Positions 1 through 8,176 of a DNA stretch of 64,000 nucleotides are shown in pieces (within the stretch, counting starts at the first letter, position 1; each line of letters starts with the position of its first letter). The DNA lies in assembly GCA_948439405.1 (NCBI GenBank), contig CAOJNB010000002.1:62001-126000 (forward strand), in the 5' to 3' direction. Both the position numbers and the translations under genes were made by a program. The DNA is from an uncultured Coriobacteriaceae bacterium. Lineage in GTDB: Bacteria; Actinomycetota; Coriobacteriia; Coriobacteriales; Atopobiaceae. The notes below the pieces were generated by a model that was not told where the DNA came from, made no database searches, and was given only the letters and a program-made list of their open reading frames with translations.

Positions 1-1
1 C

Positions 2-463
2 CTGCGCGAGGTGTCGCCCCTGTTCGGAGGGCGCCTCGTGAGCGAGCGACGCATGGTCGAGCAGCTGGACCGCGTGAGCGAGGCGGCAATCTCATGGCAC
101 GCCGAGCGCGAGCGCGCGGAGCGGGCCGCGGGCACCCTCCGACAGGCGCGCCTCGCGCGAGCGGCGCGAGGGCTCGTCCTCCAGCACCTCTCGGAGCCGA
201 TCTCGATCGACTCGCTCGCCCGCGACCTGCTCACAAGCAGGAGCCGCCTGTGCGCGGCCTTCCGCCGCGAGACCGGCGAGCCGCTCGGCGGCTACGTGCG
301 TCGCAAGCGGATGGAGCGAGCCGAGCAGCTGCTCGGCGTTCCGAGCCTCACCGTCGCCGAGGTCGCGGCAGAGGTCGGCTACTCCCGGACCTCGAGCTTC
401 ACCGTAGCGTTCGAGCGCGAGCACGGACGCCCGCCGAGCGCATGGCGCAGGGAGGCGAGCTAG
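2..463 (+). CDS. AraC/XylS-family transcriptional regulator, 5'-truncated by window edge
   Basis: The reading frame is open to the left edge, so the true start lies outside the window; a GTG at 11 is only the first internal start codon. The last 100 residues form a two-helix-turn-helix AraC DNA-binding domain: an ISIDSLARDL first HTH, then the linker through GGYVRRKRMERAEQLL, and a second HTH with the family signature VAEVAAEVGYSRTSSFTVAFEREHGRPPSAWR. The ligand-sensing N-terminal part is missing, so the inducer cannot be guessed. The gene is followed by a non-coding stretch with repeats and runs towards the convergent phosphate operon. Confidence 0.85.
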   Translation: MREVSPLFGGRLVSERRMVEQLDRVSEAAISWHAERERAERAAGTLRQARLARAARGLVLQHLSEPISIDSLARDLLTSRSRLCAAFRRETGEPLGGYVRRKRMERAEQLLGVPSLTVAEVAAEVGYSRTSSFTVAFEREHGRPPSAWRREAS

Positions 464-505
464 CGCGCTCCGTCCGCGACGGAAGGTGCCGTCGCAGGAC
501 TTCGA

Positions 506-705
506 CCTGCAACACTCCGCCTTTTCTGCACTGGTGGCACGTATGTCCGAGTGTTGCAGGCTCTCGGGGCCGCCGCCCGGCGGCAGGCGCGGCGCCCGAA
601 CCTCAGGCTGCACGAAACGCGCAGGTAAAACGAACGCGCCCCGCACGCCCCCTAGGAACGGGCGCGTGCGGGGCGCGGTGCGGGCCATGCGGACCTGCAA
701 CACTC
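506..705 (+). repeat. Palindromic repeat element, family B copy 1
   Basis: A 55-bp palindrome (506-560) has perfect 12-bp arms, CCTGCAACACTC and its complement, around a 31-nt loop. About 130 nt later the same 12-mer recurs alone at 694-705. A near copy of the palindrome, including the loop core TGCACTGGTGGCAC, lies inverted at 61816-61870, also with a solitary arm about 115 nt away. The element fills the gap between two convergent genes and includes the GC hairpin annotated at 627-680. No coding sequence is apparent in this 297-base gap. Confidence 0.75.
627..680 (-). terminator. Rho-independent terminator of the pit/DUF47 operon
   Basis: Read on the minus strand, a very GC-rich hairpin (arms CGCGCCCCGCACGC and complement around a short loop) is followed by TTCGTTTT. 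It sits about 80 nt past the stop of the DUF47 gene. The hairpin lies inside repeat element B1. Confidence 0.6.
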
Positions 706-760
706 GGCTCCCGGCGCCACCGGAACACGGCGCCAGCAGCGTGCGGGCCGGCCGGCGCGC

Positions 761-1390
761 CTACGCCTCCTTGATGACGATGCGGCGGCCGACGCTCGAG
801 ACGCGGTCGTAGGCGTCCAGGCAGTACTCCATGCGGTCGAACAGGCGCAGCCACGCGAGGCGCTCCGTGGAGGGCGACTCCTCGTGGAACAGGCGATACA
901 GGGCGCGCTCGTACACCTTGTCGCCCTTGTTCTCGATGTGGGAGAGCTTGTGGGCGGCGTCGCTCAGGCCCGAGTCCTGGTTCTGGAAGTCGGGGAGCAG
1001 GTAAATCATCTCCTTGAGGGCCTTCGCGGCCTCGTAGGAGAGGTCGGCCATCTCGGTGCCCTCCTCGCGGACCTCCTTGATGTTGAAGAGGTCGAGGCGC
1101 AGCGAGGCGCCCTCGGTCTGGTCGATGATGTCGTCCATGGCGAGCGTGAGGTCGCTGATGTCCTCGCGGTCGAACGGCGTCATGAACGAGGTCACGAGGC
1201 GGTCCATGATGTCGCGGACGAACCCGTCGCCCTTCGACTCGGCCGCGGAGATGGACTTCATGAGGTCCATCGAGCCCTCCCCGGGGAAGGCGTGGAACAG
1301 CTCGGAGTAGACCTTCGCGGTCTCCTCGACGAGGGCGGCGAAGCCCTTGAGGGACGTGAAGAACGGGTCTTCCTTCTTGCGGCGTGCCAT
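761..1390 (-). CDS. DUF47 / PhoU-like phosphate transport accessory protein
   Basis: This 209-residue, all-helical acidic protein belongs to the DUF47 family (Pit accessory protein, PhoU-like four-helix fold). Family members are encoded beside Pit transporters and modulate them, probably by binding the cytoplasmic face with metal. The sequence has the expected paired helices with the SISAAESKGD and LSHIENKGDKVYERALYRLF segments, which are the repeated E-x3-D-type metal-cluster helices of PhoU-like proteins. The ATG is preceded by AAGGAGG at 6 nt. It is second in a minus-strand operon, 79 nt after the phosphate transporter gene. Confidence 0.9.
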   Translation of the reverse strand: MARRKKEDPFFTSLKGFAALVEETAKVYSELFHAFPGEGSMDLMKSISAAESKGDGFVRDIMDRLVTSFMTPFDREDISDLTLAMDDIIDQTEGASLRLDLFNIKEVREEGTEMADLSYEAAKALKEMIYLLPDFQNQDSGLSDAAHKLSHIENKGDKVYERALYRLFHEESPSTERLAWLRLFDRMEYCLDAYDRVSSVGRRIVIKEA

Positions 1391-1469
1391 GCGGTGCCTC
1401 CTTGGACGACGTTGCTTGCGAGAGCGCGCAGGCGCGCGCGACGCCCGGCGGCGGCCGGGCGGAGTCCGG

Positions 1470-2516
1470 CTAGAACAGGAACAGGAACAGCTTGGCCATC
1501 GCGAAGCCGAGAAGCCCGCAGCCCGGGAAGGTGCAGACCCAGGTGTAGACGAGCTCCTTGGCGACGGACCAGTCGACCTCGCGCGGGTCCTTCGAGGCGC
1601 CCGCGCCCATCATCGCGGCCGACGAGGTGTGGGTGGTCGAGACGGGCAGGCCGGTGAGGGTGGCGGCGAGCAGCGAGATCGTCGCGGAGAGGGCCGCGGC
1701 GAAGCCCTGGTACTGCTCGAGGTCGACCATCTCGACGCCGACCTTCTTGATGATGCGCTTGCCGCCCACGGCGGTGCCGAGCGAGATGGCGCCTGCGCAC
1801 AGGACCTCGAGCCACAGCGGGAAGTTGAGGTCGCTCGCGGAGAGGCCGGCGGACAGCGCCACGGCCATCATGGCCATGGACATGAACTTCTGGCCGTCCT
1901 GCGCGCCGTGCATGCAGGCGGCGCCCGCGGCGGCGGCGACCTGCATCTTGCGGAAGAAGCGGTTCACGTGGCGACGATCCTGGTCGCGGCAGACGACCTC
2001 GATGACCTTCGAAATGCCCCAGCCGAGCACGAAGCCGCCGATCGTCGAGAGCACGAGGCCGTAGATGACCTTCACCCACTGGCCGAGGTTGACGGCGTCG
2101 AAGTTGCCCTGGAGGGCGAAGGCCGCGCCGGTGAGGCCCGCGATGAGCGCGTGGCTCTCGGAGGTGGGGATGCCGAAGACCCAGGCGGCCGAGGCCCACA
2201 CCACGATGGCGACGGCGGCCGCGGCGAGCGCGACGAGCGCGGCGTGGGAGTCCCCGCCGAAGTCGACCATGCCCGAGAGGGTGTCGGCGACGGCGGTCGA
2301 GATCATCGTCATGCCGATGAGGCCCGCGAAGTTGCAGACCACGGCCATCGCGATGGCGCCGTCCACCTTGATTGCGCGCGTCCCCACGGGAACGGCGATG
2401 GCGTTCGCGGCGTCGGTGGCGCCGTTGACTAAGATGATTCCCAGGACCAGTACCAGCGCAATTGCGAGGAACGGGTTGGATGTGATCTCACCGAGAACGA
2501 ACCCTATGCTGACCAC
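1470..2516 (-). CDS. pit: Inorganic phosphate transporter, Pit family
   Basis: The 348-residue protein has about ten hydrophobic segments and the two PiT signature regions: NGATDAANAIAVPVGTRA near residue 32 and a second copy in the C-terminal half (GLPVSTTHTSSAAMMGAG). It would import phosphate, often as metal-phosphate, using the ion gradient. Length is in the normal bacterial range. Translation appears to begin at a GTG preceded by a GAAGAGGGG stretch. The gene heads the operon with the DUF47 partner, and its 5' region carries the TTACA repeat array, which suggests induction under phosphate limitation. Confidence 0.92.
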   Translation of the reverse strand: MVSIGFVLGEITSNPFLAIALVLVLGIILVNGATDAANAIAVPVGTRAIKVDGAIAMAVVCNFAGLIGMTMISTAVADTLSGMVDFGGDSHAALVALAAAAVAIVVWASAAWVFGIPTSESHALIAGLTGAAFALQGNFDAVNLGQWVKVIYGLVLSTIGGFVLGWGISKVIEVVCRDQDRRHVNRFFRKMQVAAAAGAACMHGAQDGQKFMSMAMMAVALSAGLSASDLNFPLWLEVLCAGAISLGTAVGGKRIIKKVGVEMVDLEQYQGFAAALSATISLLAATLTGLPVSTTHTSSAAMMGAGASKDPREVDWSVAKELVYTWVCTFPGCGLLGFAMAKLFLFLF

Positions 2517-2550
2517 GAAGACCCCTCTTCCTCGTGCGGCCGTATGCAGG

Positions 2551-2636
2551 AATTGTAAGGCTCTGTAAGGGATGTAAGCCTTCCATAATGTAATTGAGCA
2601 GGTAGGGGGCGCCGGTAAGGGCTATGTAAGGTAAAC
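2551..2636 (-). promoter_or_regulatory. Array of TTACA/GTAAG repeats, candidate Pho box
   Basis: On the minus strand CTTACA or close variants recur at spacings of 9-11 bp: three around 2555-2578, one degenerate copy at 2590-2595, and two or three around 2615-2636. Pho-type response regulators of Gram-positive bacteria bind direct TTAACA-like hexamers at about 11-bp period. The array lies directly upstream of the phosphate transporter and between divergent genes, so it could also act on the plus-strand gpsA. The spacing is not perfectly regular. Confidence 0.5.
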
Positions 2637-2676
2637 GCCCGCCTCGTCGGGCGGGACCGGAAAGGGGTAGCGCGCC

Positions 2677-3723
2677 ATGAAGACAGTCACCATCATCGGA
2701 TCGGGGCAGATGGGCTCGGCCCTCGCCTTCCCGCTGCGCGAGAACGGCAACGAGGTGAGGCTCGTCGGCACGCACCTTGACCGCGAGATCATCGACGCCT
2801 GCCGCGCGACCAACCGCCATCCGAAGTTCAAGTACGACTTCCCCGAGGGCGTGCGCTTCTTCCAGGTCGACGACGTCGACGAGGCCATCGACGGGGCCGA
2901 CTTCGTCATCTGCGGCGTCTCGAGCTTCGGCGTCGAGTGGTTCGGCACCGAGATCATGCCTCGCATCCCCGAGGAGACGCCCATCCTCTCCGTCACGAAG
3001 GGCCTGCAGAACCTCGAGGACGGCACCCTGATCACCTATCCCGAGGTGTGGCGCCGCATGCTCGCCGAGCGCGGACTCAAGCGCAACCTCAACGCCATCG
3101 GCGGCCCGTGCACGTCCTACGAGCTCGTGTTCCACGACCAGACGCAGGTCAGCTTCTGCGGCGAGGACATGGACACCCTGCGGATGATGCGCGAGACGAT
3201 GCGCACGTCCTACTACCACATCTCGATTACCACCGACGTGGTGGGCGTCGAGAGCGCCGTCGCCCTCAAGAACGCCTACGCCTTCGGCGTGGCGCTCACC
3301 ATCGGGCTGAACCAGAGGGAGCACGGCATCGACTCCGAGCTCCACTTCAACTCCCAGGCCGCCGTGTTCGGCCAGGCGACCCGCGAGATGGCGAAGTCGC
3401 TGGCCATCCAGGGCGCGCCCGACCTCGACAACCTCTGCGTCGGCGTGGGCGACCTCTACGTCACGGTGTACGGCGGGCGCACCCGCCTGATCGGCACGCT
3501 GCTGGGCCGCGGCCTCTCAATCGACGAGGCGCTCGAGCAGCTGCAGGGCGTCACGCTCGAGTCGCTCGTCGTGAGCCGCCGCGTCGCCGAGGCCTTCCGC
3601 ATGAAGGCGGCGGCCGGCGAGATCGACATCGACGAGTTCCCGCTGCTCTGCCACATCGACGACATCATCTCCAACGGCGCCGAGGTGGACATCCCCTGGG
3701 AGAGGTTCACCTACGAGGGGTAG
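2677..3723 (+). CDS. gpsA: NAD(P)-dependent glycerol-3-phosphate dehydrogenase
   Basis: This cytoplasmic enzyme would interconvert dihydroxyacetone phosphate and sn-glycerol 3-phosphate, feeding phospholipid synthesis. The Rossmann dinucleotide loop is GSGQMGSA at residues 8-15. The catalytic lysine context is VGVESAVALKNAYAFGVAL, and the substrate-domain signature appears as GVGDLYVTVYGGRTRLIGTLLGRG. At 348 residues it is slightly longer than typical. The second position of the first motif (Q for the usual A/S/T) and the diverged second signature suggest a GpsA-like subfamily, so strict substrate identity is less sure than the fold. AAAGGGG precedes the ATG. Confidence 0.82.
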   Translation: MKTVTIIGSGQMGSALAFPLRENGNEVRLVGTHLDREIIDACRATNRHPKFKYDFPEGVRFFQVDDVDEAIDGADFVICGVSSFGVEWFGTEIMPRIPEETPILSVTKGLQNLEDGTLITYPEVWRRMLAERGLKRNLNAIGGPCTSYELVFHDQTQVSFCGEDMDTLRMMRETMRTSYYHISITTDVVGVESAVALKNAYAFGVALTIGLNQREHGIDSELHFNSQAAVFGQATREMAKSLAIQGAPDLDNLCVGVGDLYVTVYGGRTRLIGTLLGRGLSIDEALEQLQGVTLESLVVSRRVAEAFRMKAAAGEIDIDEFPLLCHIDDIISNGAEVDIPWERFTYEG

Positions 3724-3740
3724 GCGGCGCCCCCGCGCCC

Positions 3741-3800
3741 CGGGTCGGCGCGCCGCCGAGGCCTCCTCCCCTTTCGTGATGGCCCCGGCGCGCCGACCCG
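3741..3800. terminator. Bidirectional hairpin between convergent genes
   Basis: Perfect 14-bp arms CGGGTCGGCGCGCC (3741-3754) and its complement (3787-3800) enclose a 32-nt loop, placed exactly between the stop of gpsA and the stop of the convergent symporter gene. It lacks a strong T run, so it may act as a bidirectional or Rho-assisted terminator. Confidence 0.55.
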
Positions 3801-3803
3801 GCC

Positions 3804-5237
3804 CTACTCCCCGTCGCGGAAGGTGAGCAGCTCGTCGTAGCTCGTGCCGCGCGGGCGGATCGTGTCCGGATCTCGGAAGAGGTCGTCCGAGAGGCGCCTG
3901 ATCACGGGCGCCAGGCAGATCAGGGCGATCAGGTTCGGGACGGCCATGAGGCCGTTGAACAGGTCGGCGAACACCCACACCGTGTCGAGGCTCGCGACGC
4001 AGCCCGCGAACACCATCGCCACGTAGGCGACCTGGTAGACGCGGATGGCGACCCGGACGCCGGAGCGGTTCTTGAAGAGGTACTCGACGCACTTCTCGCC
4101 GTAGTAGTACCAGGCAATCAGCGTCGCGAAGGCGAACAGCACCAGCCCGACGGCGACGACGTACTGCCCGCCCGGGATGCTCTGCTCGAAGGCGGCCGAG
4201 CTCATGGCGCCCTCGGACATCATCGGGTCGGCGCGCCACAGGCCGCTCGTGAGGATCACGAGGCCCGTGATGGTGCACATGACGATGCTGTCGAAGAACA
4301 CCTCGAAGGTGCCCCACAGTCCCTGGCGGGCGGGGTGGTCGTTGTCGGCGGAGGCGTGCGCGATCGGCGCCGAGCCCATGCCGGCCTCGTGGGTGAACAC
4401 GCCGCGCGACATGCCGACGCGACAGGCGTACATCACCGTCGCGCCGAGGAAGCCGCCGGTCGCCGCGGTGCCGGTGAAGGCCCCCTCGAAGATCATGGCG
4501 AAGGCCGCGGGGATGCGCACGGCGTTGGTGACGAGCACCACGACCGCGCCGACGAGGTAGAAGACGGCCACGAAGGGTACGAGCACCTCGGTGACGCTCG
4601 CGATGCGGGTGATGCCGCCGATGAGCACCAGGCCCGCCAGCAGGGCGGCCACCGCGCCGATGACCGGCAGGGGGACGCCGAAGGAGTCGTTGACGGCGCC
4701 GGCGAGCGAGTTCGCCTGCACGCTGGCCCCGATGCCGAAGGAGGCGAGGAAGCCGAAGGCGGCGAACAGCAGGGCGAGCCACCTCTTCCCGAGCCCTCGG
4801 GTGATGTAGTACATGGGGCCGCCCACGACCTCGCCGCGCTCGTTGGTGGTGCGGTAGGCGACCGCGAGCGTGACCTCGCAGTACTTGATGACCATGCCGG
4901 CGAGCGCGCTCACCCACAGCCAGAACAGCGAGCCCGGGCCGCCCGTCGCGACGGCGAGGGCGACGCCGACGATGTTGCCGGTCCCCATCGTCCCCGCCAG
5001 CGCGGTGCACACCGCCTGGAACGGCGAGATGGAGCCCTCCCCCACCTCCGACTTGTCGCGGCGCTGGAAGAGGGTCTTGGTGGTGTAGCGCATGACGGTG
5101 CGGAAGCGGGTGAAGGTCACGCCCCTCGTGACGAACAGCAGGAACACGCCGGTCCCTATCATCAGCACGACCATGGGGATGCCCCACAGCACGTTGTCGT
5201 TGAGCGCTTCCAGGATGGTCACGAGTCGTTCGAGCAT
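3804..5237 (-). CDS. Sodium:alanine/glycine symporter (AGCS family)
   Basis: A polytopic membrane protein of 477 residues with the AGCS hallmarks: GEGSISPFQAVCTALAGTMG then TGNIVGVA near the N terminus, and GGPMYYITRGLGKRW in the middle. It would take up alanine, glycine or a related amino acid with Na+. The frame is open further upstream to 5294, but that part is arginine-rich and overlaps the preceding gene; the chosen ATG (protein MLERLVTILEALND) has GAGGA just before it and puts the start 22 nt after the ABC ATPase stop. It is the last gene of the operon. Confidence 0.88.
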   Translation of the reverse strand: MLERLVTILEALNDNVLWGIPMVVLMIGTGVFLLFVTRGVTFTRFRTVMRYTTKTLFQRRDKSEVGEGSISPFQAVCTALAGTMGTGNIVGVALAVATGGPGSLFWLWVSALAGMVIKYCEVTLAVAYRTTNERGEVVGGPMYYITRGLGKRWLALLFAAFGFLASFGIGASVQANSLAGAVNDSFGVPLPVIGAVAALLAGLVLIGGITRIASVTEVLVPFVAVFYLVGAVVVLVTNAVRIPAAFAMIFEGAFTGTAATGGFLGATVMYACRVGMSRGVFTHEAGMGSAPIAHASADNDHPARQGLWGTFEVFFDSIVMCTITGLVILTSGLWRADPMMSEGAMSSAAFEQSIPGGQYVVAVGLVLFAFATLIAWYYYGEKCVEYLFKNRSGVRVAIRVYQVAYVAMVFAGCVASLDTVWVFADLFNGLMAVPNLIALICLAPVIRRLSDDLFRDPDTIRPRGTSYDELLTFRDGE

Positions 5238-5259
5238 GGACGTCCTCTGTCTTCGGTCG

Positions 5260-6045
5260 CTATCCCTCCGCGGCCTGCGCGGCCGACCCATCAAGATAGC
5301 GGGACAGGAAGGCGCGCGTGCGCTCGTGGCGAGGATGCCGGAAAAGCTCCTCAGGCTCGGCCTCCTCGAGAATCACGCCGCCGTCCATGAAGACGATGCG
5401 GTCGGACGCCTCGCGGGCGAACTGCATCTCGTGGGTGACCACGATCATCGTCATGCCCCCGTCGGCCAGCTCGCGCATGACGTCGAGGACCTCGCCGACG
5501 ATCTCAGGGTCGAGCGCGGAGGTGGGCTCGTCGAACAGCATGATGTCCGGGCTCATGCACAGGGCCCGCGCGATCGCGACGCGCTGCTTCTGGCCGCCGG
5601 AGAGCTGGGTCACCGCGGCGTCGGCGAACGAGGCCATGCCGACGGACTCGAGCCTCTCCATCGCCGTGGCGCGCGCCTCCTCGCGCGTCGCCCTCCCGAG
5701 CGCCACCGGCGCCATCGTGCAGTTCTCTATGACGGACTTGTTGGCGAACAGGTTGAAGCCCTGGAACACCATGCCCATGCGCGTCCGCAGCTCGTTGATG
5801 TCGGTGCGCTCGTCGGTGAGGTCCTGGCCGCGGAACCAGACGTGGCCCGCGTCGGGCTCCTCGAGCAGGTTCAGGCAGCGCAGCAGCGTCGACTTGCCCG
5901 AGCCCGAGGCGCCAATCACGGACACGACCTCGCCCTCACGGATCTCGAAGCTGATGTCGCGGAGCACCTCGAGGTCGTCGAAGGACTTCCTCAGGCCCTC
6001 GACGCGGATGATGGGCTCCCGGGCCCCGGCTGCGGTGCTAGCCAC
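5260..6045 (-). CDS. Polar amino acid ABC transporter ATP-binding protein (GlnQ type)
   Basis: This is the cytoplasmic ATPase of a type I amino-acid importer, 261 residues. Walker A is GASGSGKST (about residues 45-53), the signature is [15 protein letters not shown], Walker B is [14 protein letters not shown], and the switch histidine is in VVTHEMQFA. The protein resembles GlnQ/HisP/ArtP. Its ATG overlaps the end of the permease gene by 8 nt, showing translational coupling. The symporter gene follows. Confidence 0.93.
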   Translation of the reverse strand: MASTAAGAREPIIRVEGLRKSFDDLEVLRDISFEIREGEVVSVIGASGSGKSTLLRCLNLLEEPDAGHVWFRGQDLTDERTDINELRTRMGMVFQGFNLFANKSVIENCTMAPVALGRATREEARATAMERLESVGMASFADAAVTQLSGGQKQRVAIARALCMSPDIMLFDEPTSALDPEIVGEVLDVMRELADGGMTMIVVTHEMQFAREASDRIVFMDGGVILEEAEPEELFRHPRHERTRAFLSRYLDGSAAQAAEG

Positions 6046-7222
6046 GCTCGATCATCTCCTCGGCGAAGGTGGGGTCGGCCGACATGACGCTGCGCGTCCT
6101 CATCCCCATGCGCGCCGACAGCGCGCTGAGGACCTTGCCGGCCACGTAGGTGAGGCACAGGTAGACGAGGGCGGTCGCGACGTAGAGCTCCATCTGGCGG
6201 AAGTAGATGCCGGCGACCGAGGTGGTCGCGTACATGAGGTCGAACACGCCGATGACGGAGAGGACGGACGAGTCCTTGATGTTGATGATCAGCTCGTTGC
6301 TGATCGCGGGGATGGCGTTCTTCACGCCCTGCGGGAAGACGACCATCCGCATGCCCTGCCACTGGGTGAGGCCGAGCGAGCGCGCGGCCTCGAGCTGGCC
6401 CGGGTCGATGGCCTCGATTGAGGCGCGCAGCACCTCGGCCATGTAGGCCGCCGAGCACACCGACAGCGTCACCAGGCCGGCGATGAAGAAGCTCCACACC
6501 CCCTGGACCTCGCCGATGCCCATGCCCGTGGACTTGAACAGGTTGAAGCCCGTGTAGTAGATGATGAGGCCCTGCACCATCATCGGCGTGCCGCGGATGA
6601 TGGTGATGTAGAGCTTGGCGAACCCGCACCCGACGACCTTGAGGAAGCGGACGAGGTAGCTGTCGCCGCGGTCGGGCGTCTGGATGCGCAGGAACACCAG
6701 GACGAGGGCGATCGCGAAGGCGATGACCGTGCCGAAGAAGGCGAGCGCGATCGTCGTCTGGATGCCGCGGACCATGATCGAGCCCGACTGGGAGATCATG
6801 TAGATCGCTGCGGGCAGGAACTCCTGGGGGTTGCTGTCGGCTGCCATCGCGGCGTCGTAGGCCTCGAGGAAGTTGCCGACGAACCACTCGGCGACCATGA
6901 AGGTCCCCGCCGCCCAGGCCACGTAGGAGAGCAGCCGCACCGTGCGGCGCGCCCCCTCGCGGACGAACGGCGCGTCCTGGGAGTAGGCCTCCCAGTGGCC
7001 GAGCTTCCAGGCGCCCGCCGCGGCGGACGCCACGAGCCACAGCGCCGCGACGGCGCGGCACGCCCAGACCGCGGCGGGGGCCGCCACGCCGTGCCGCTCG
7101 AGCGACAGCAGCACGCCCAGCGCCAGGTAGGCGCTCGTTCCCAGGAAGACGAAGCGGTGGTCCCCCGTGAGGAACCCCGCGAGGCGCGCGACCGCGCCGC
7201 CCCGCTTGCCCGTCGAAGCCAT
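6038..7222 (-). CDS. Polar amino acid ABC transporter permease with long N-terminal extension
   Basis: The C-terminal 220 residues are a HisM/GlnP-type permease. The [12 protein letters not shown] segment and the EAA loop ([33 protein letters not shown]) are clear. It is unusually long (394 residues against about 220-240) because about 140 residues with three predicted membrane segments precede the permease domain. Three start codons lie close together (7231 GTG, 7228 ATG, 7222 ATG); the last has the best distance to the GAGG ribosome-binding site. It would form a homodimeric channel with the ATPase encoded downstream. Confidence 0.9.
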   Translation of the reverse strand: MASTGKRGGAVARLAGFLTGDHRFVFLGTSAYLALGVLLSLERHGVAAPAAVWACRAVAALWLVASAAAGAWKLGHWEAYSQDAPFVREGARRTVRLLSYVAWAAGTFMVAEWFVGNFLEAYDAAMAADSNPQEFLPAAIYMISQSGSIMVRGIQTTIALAFFGTVIAFAIALVLVFLRIQTPDRGDSYLVRFLKVVGCGFAKLYITIIRGTPMMVQGLIIYYTGFNLFKSTGMGIGEVQGVWSFFIAGLVTLSVCSAAYMAEVLRASIEAIDPGQLEAARSLGLTQWQGMRMVVFPQGVKNAIPAISNELIINIKDSSVLSVIGVFDLMYATTSVAGIYFRQMELYVATALVYLCLTYVAGKVLSALSARMGMRTRSVMSADPTFAEEMIERG

Positions 7223-7255
7223 TCGCATCACCCTCGTTCCACGCGCGCCGGACGG

Positions 7256-7726
7256 CTACCGCTCGTGCCAGCGCCTGTCGACGTACTCGCAGACCTCAGC
7301 CCAGGGGAGCTCCATGTCCACCCAGAAGCTCAGCTGCATCACGTAGCGCTGCAGCGCGCGGGCGAGGCGGGCGAGCTCGGCGTGGTCGGCCACGGCCTCG
7401 AAGCCGTCGGCGGCCTCGCGCAGCATCCCGGAGCAGTCCGTCATGTGGCCGGCGGCCTCGAAGCTGTCCGCGTAGGCGCGGCAGCGGCGGGCGAGCAGGG
7501 CGCCGAGCGTGGCGACGTCGCCCTCGCCCTCGTTGGCCATCCCGTACAGGGTGTAGAGCAGGTCCCCCAGGTTGGAGAGGTAGCCCCAGCAGTAGGCCCA
7601 GCAGGAGAACCCCTTGCCGGTGTCGAAGTTGCGCCCGACCATGCGGGAGACGTCCTCGGGGCGCTCCAGCCACATGCCCTCCATGTCGGCCCGGAGCCTC
7701 TCGACGAGCTGATCGGTGGCCGCCAT
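7256..7726 (-). CDS. Uncharacterised protein of an amino-acid uptake operon
   Basis: A 156-residue soluble, acidic, mainly helical protein that I do not recognise. It has a cluster of aromatic and cysteine residues (GKGFSCWAYCWGYLSNLGDLLYT) followed by a long helical part with two further cysteines, and ends in DRRWHER. No signal peptide is visible. The start at 7726 has GGAGG nine bases upstream and lies directly behind the stop of the DUF3830 gene; an ATG at 7735 lacks ribosome-binding space. Its position between the cyclophilin-like gene and the permease suggests a role tied to the transported substrate, but no function can be assigned. Confidence 0.7.
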   Translation of the reverse strand: MAATDQLVERLRADMEGMWLERPEDVSRMVGRNFDTGKGFSCWAYCWGYLSNLGDLLYTLYGMANEGEGDVATLGALLARRCRAYADSFEAAGHMTDCSGMLREAADGFEAVADHAELARLARALQRYVMQLSFWVDMELPWAEVCEYVDRRWHER

Positions 7727-7727
7727 G

Positions 7728-8132
7728 CTACTCATCCTCCTCGACGATGCGGGTCGACACGAGGCCGCCCTGCCGGTACCAGACCTTGTCGGCCTCCTCG
7801 GTGAAGGCGGCGAGGTCCTCCGGGACGATCTCGGCGAACTTCGTGCACCACCCGGCTGGCTCCGTCGGCCCGAAGAAGGCGCAGATGGCCCCCCAGGGCG
7901 GATAGAACACGACGTTGCCCGGCTCCTCCTCGAACACCTTGTTCTCGAGGACCGTGAGGTCGCCGCACGGGGTGTTCCAGGTGATCTCGTTGCTGCAGAT
8001 GTTGGCGGCGAACACCACGGAGTCGAACCCGCCCGTCGCCTCGATCGCGGCGCACGTCACGGGCGCCTCGTCCAGGCACAGGTCGGCGGTGAACTCCCTG
8101 CCGCCCAGGGTGATCTTGAGCTTCTTCGTCAT
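7728..8132 (-). CDS. DUF3830 cyclophilin-like protein
   Basis: The 134-residue protein matches the DUF3830 pattern: an initial strand pair (ITLGGREFTADLCLDEAPVTCAAIEA), then WNTPCGDL, and PGNVVFYPPWGAICAFFGPTEP. These proteins adopt a cyclophilin-like beta barrel but have no established reaction. AGGAG precedes the ATG. The gene sits 44 nt after the solute-binding protein and is followed immediately by the unknown gene, so it is part of the transport operon. A role in handling the imported amide or amino acid is a guess from context only. Confidence 0.75.
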   Translation of the reverse strand: MTKKLKITLGGREFTADLCLDEAPVTCAAIEATGGFDSVVFAANICSNEITWNTPCGDLTVLENKVFEEEPGNVVFYPPWGAICAFFGPTEPAGWCTKFAEIVPEDLAAFTEEADKVWYRQGGLVSTRIVEEDE

Positions 8133-8176
8133 CGCTCGCTCCTAACGCGGGACCAAACCTTGCCGTGCGGCGCGGC

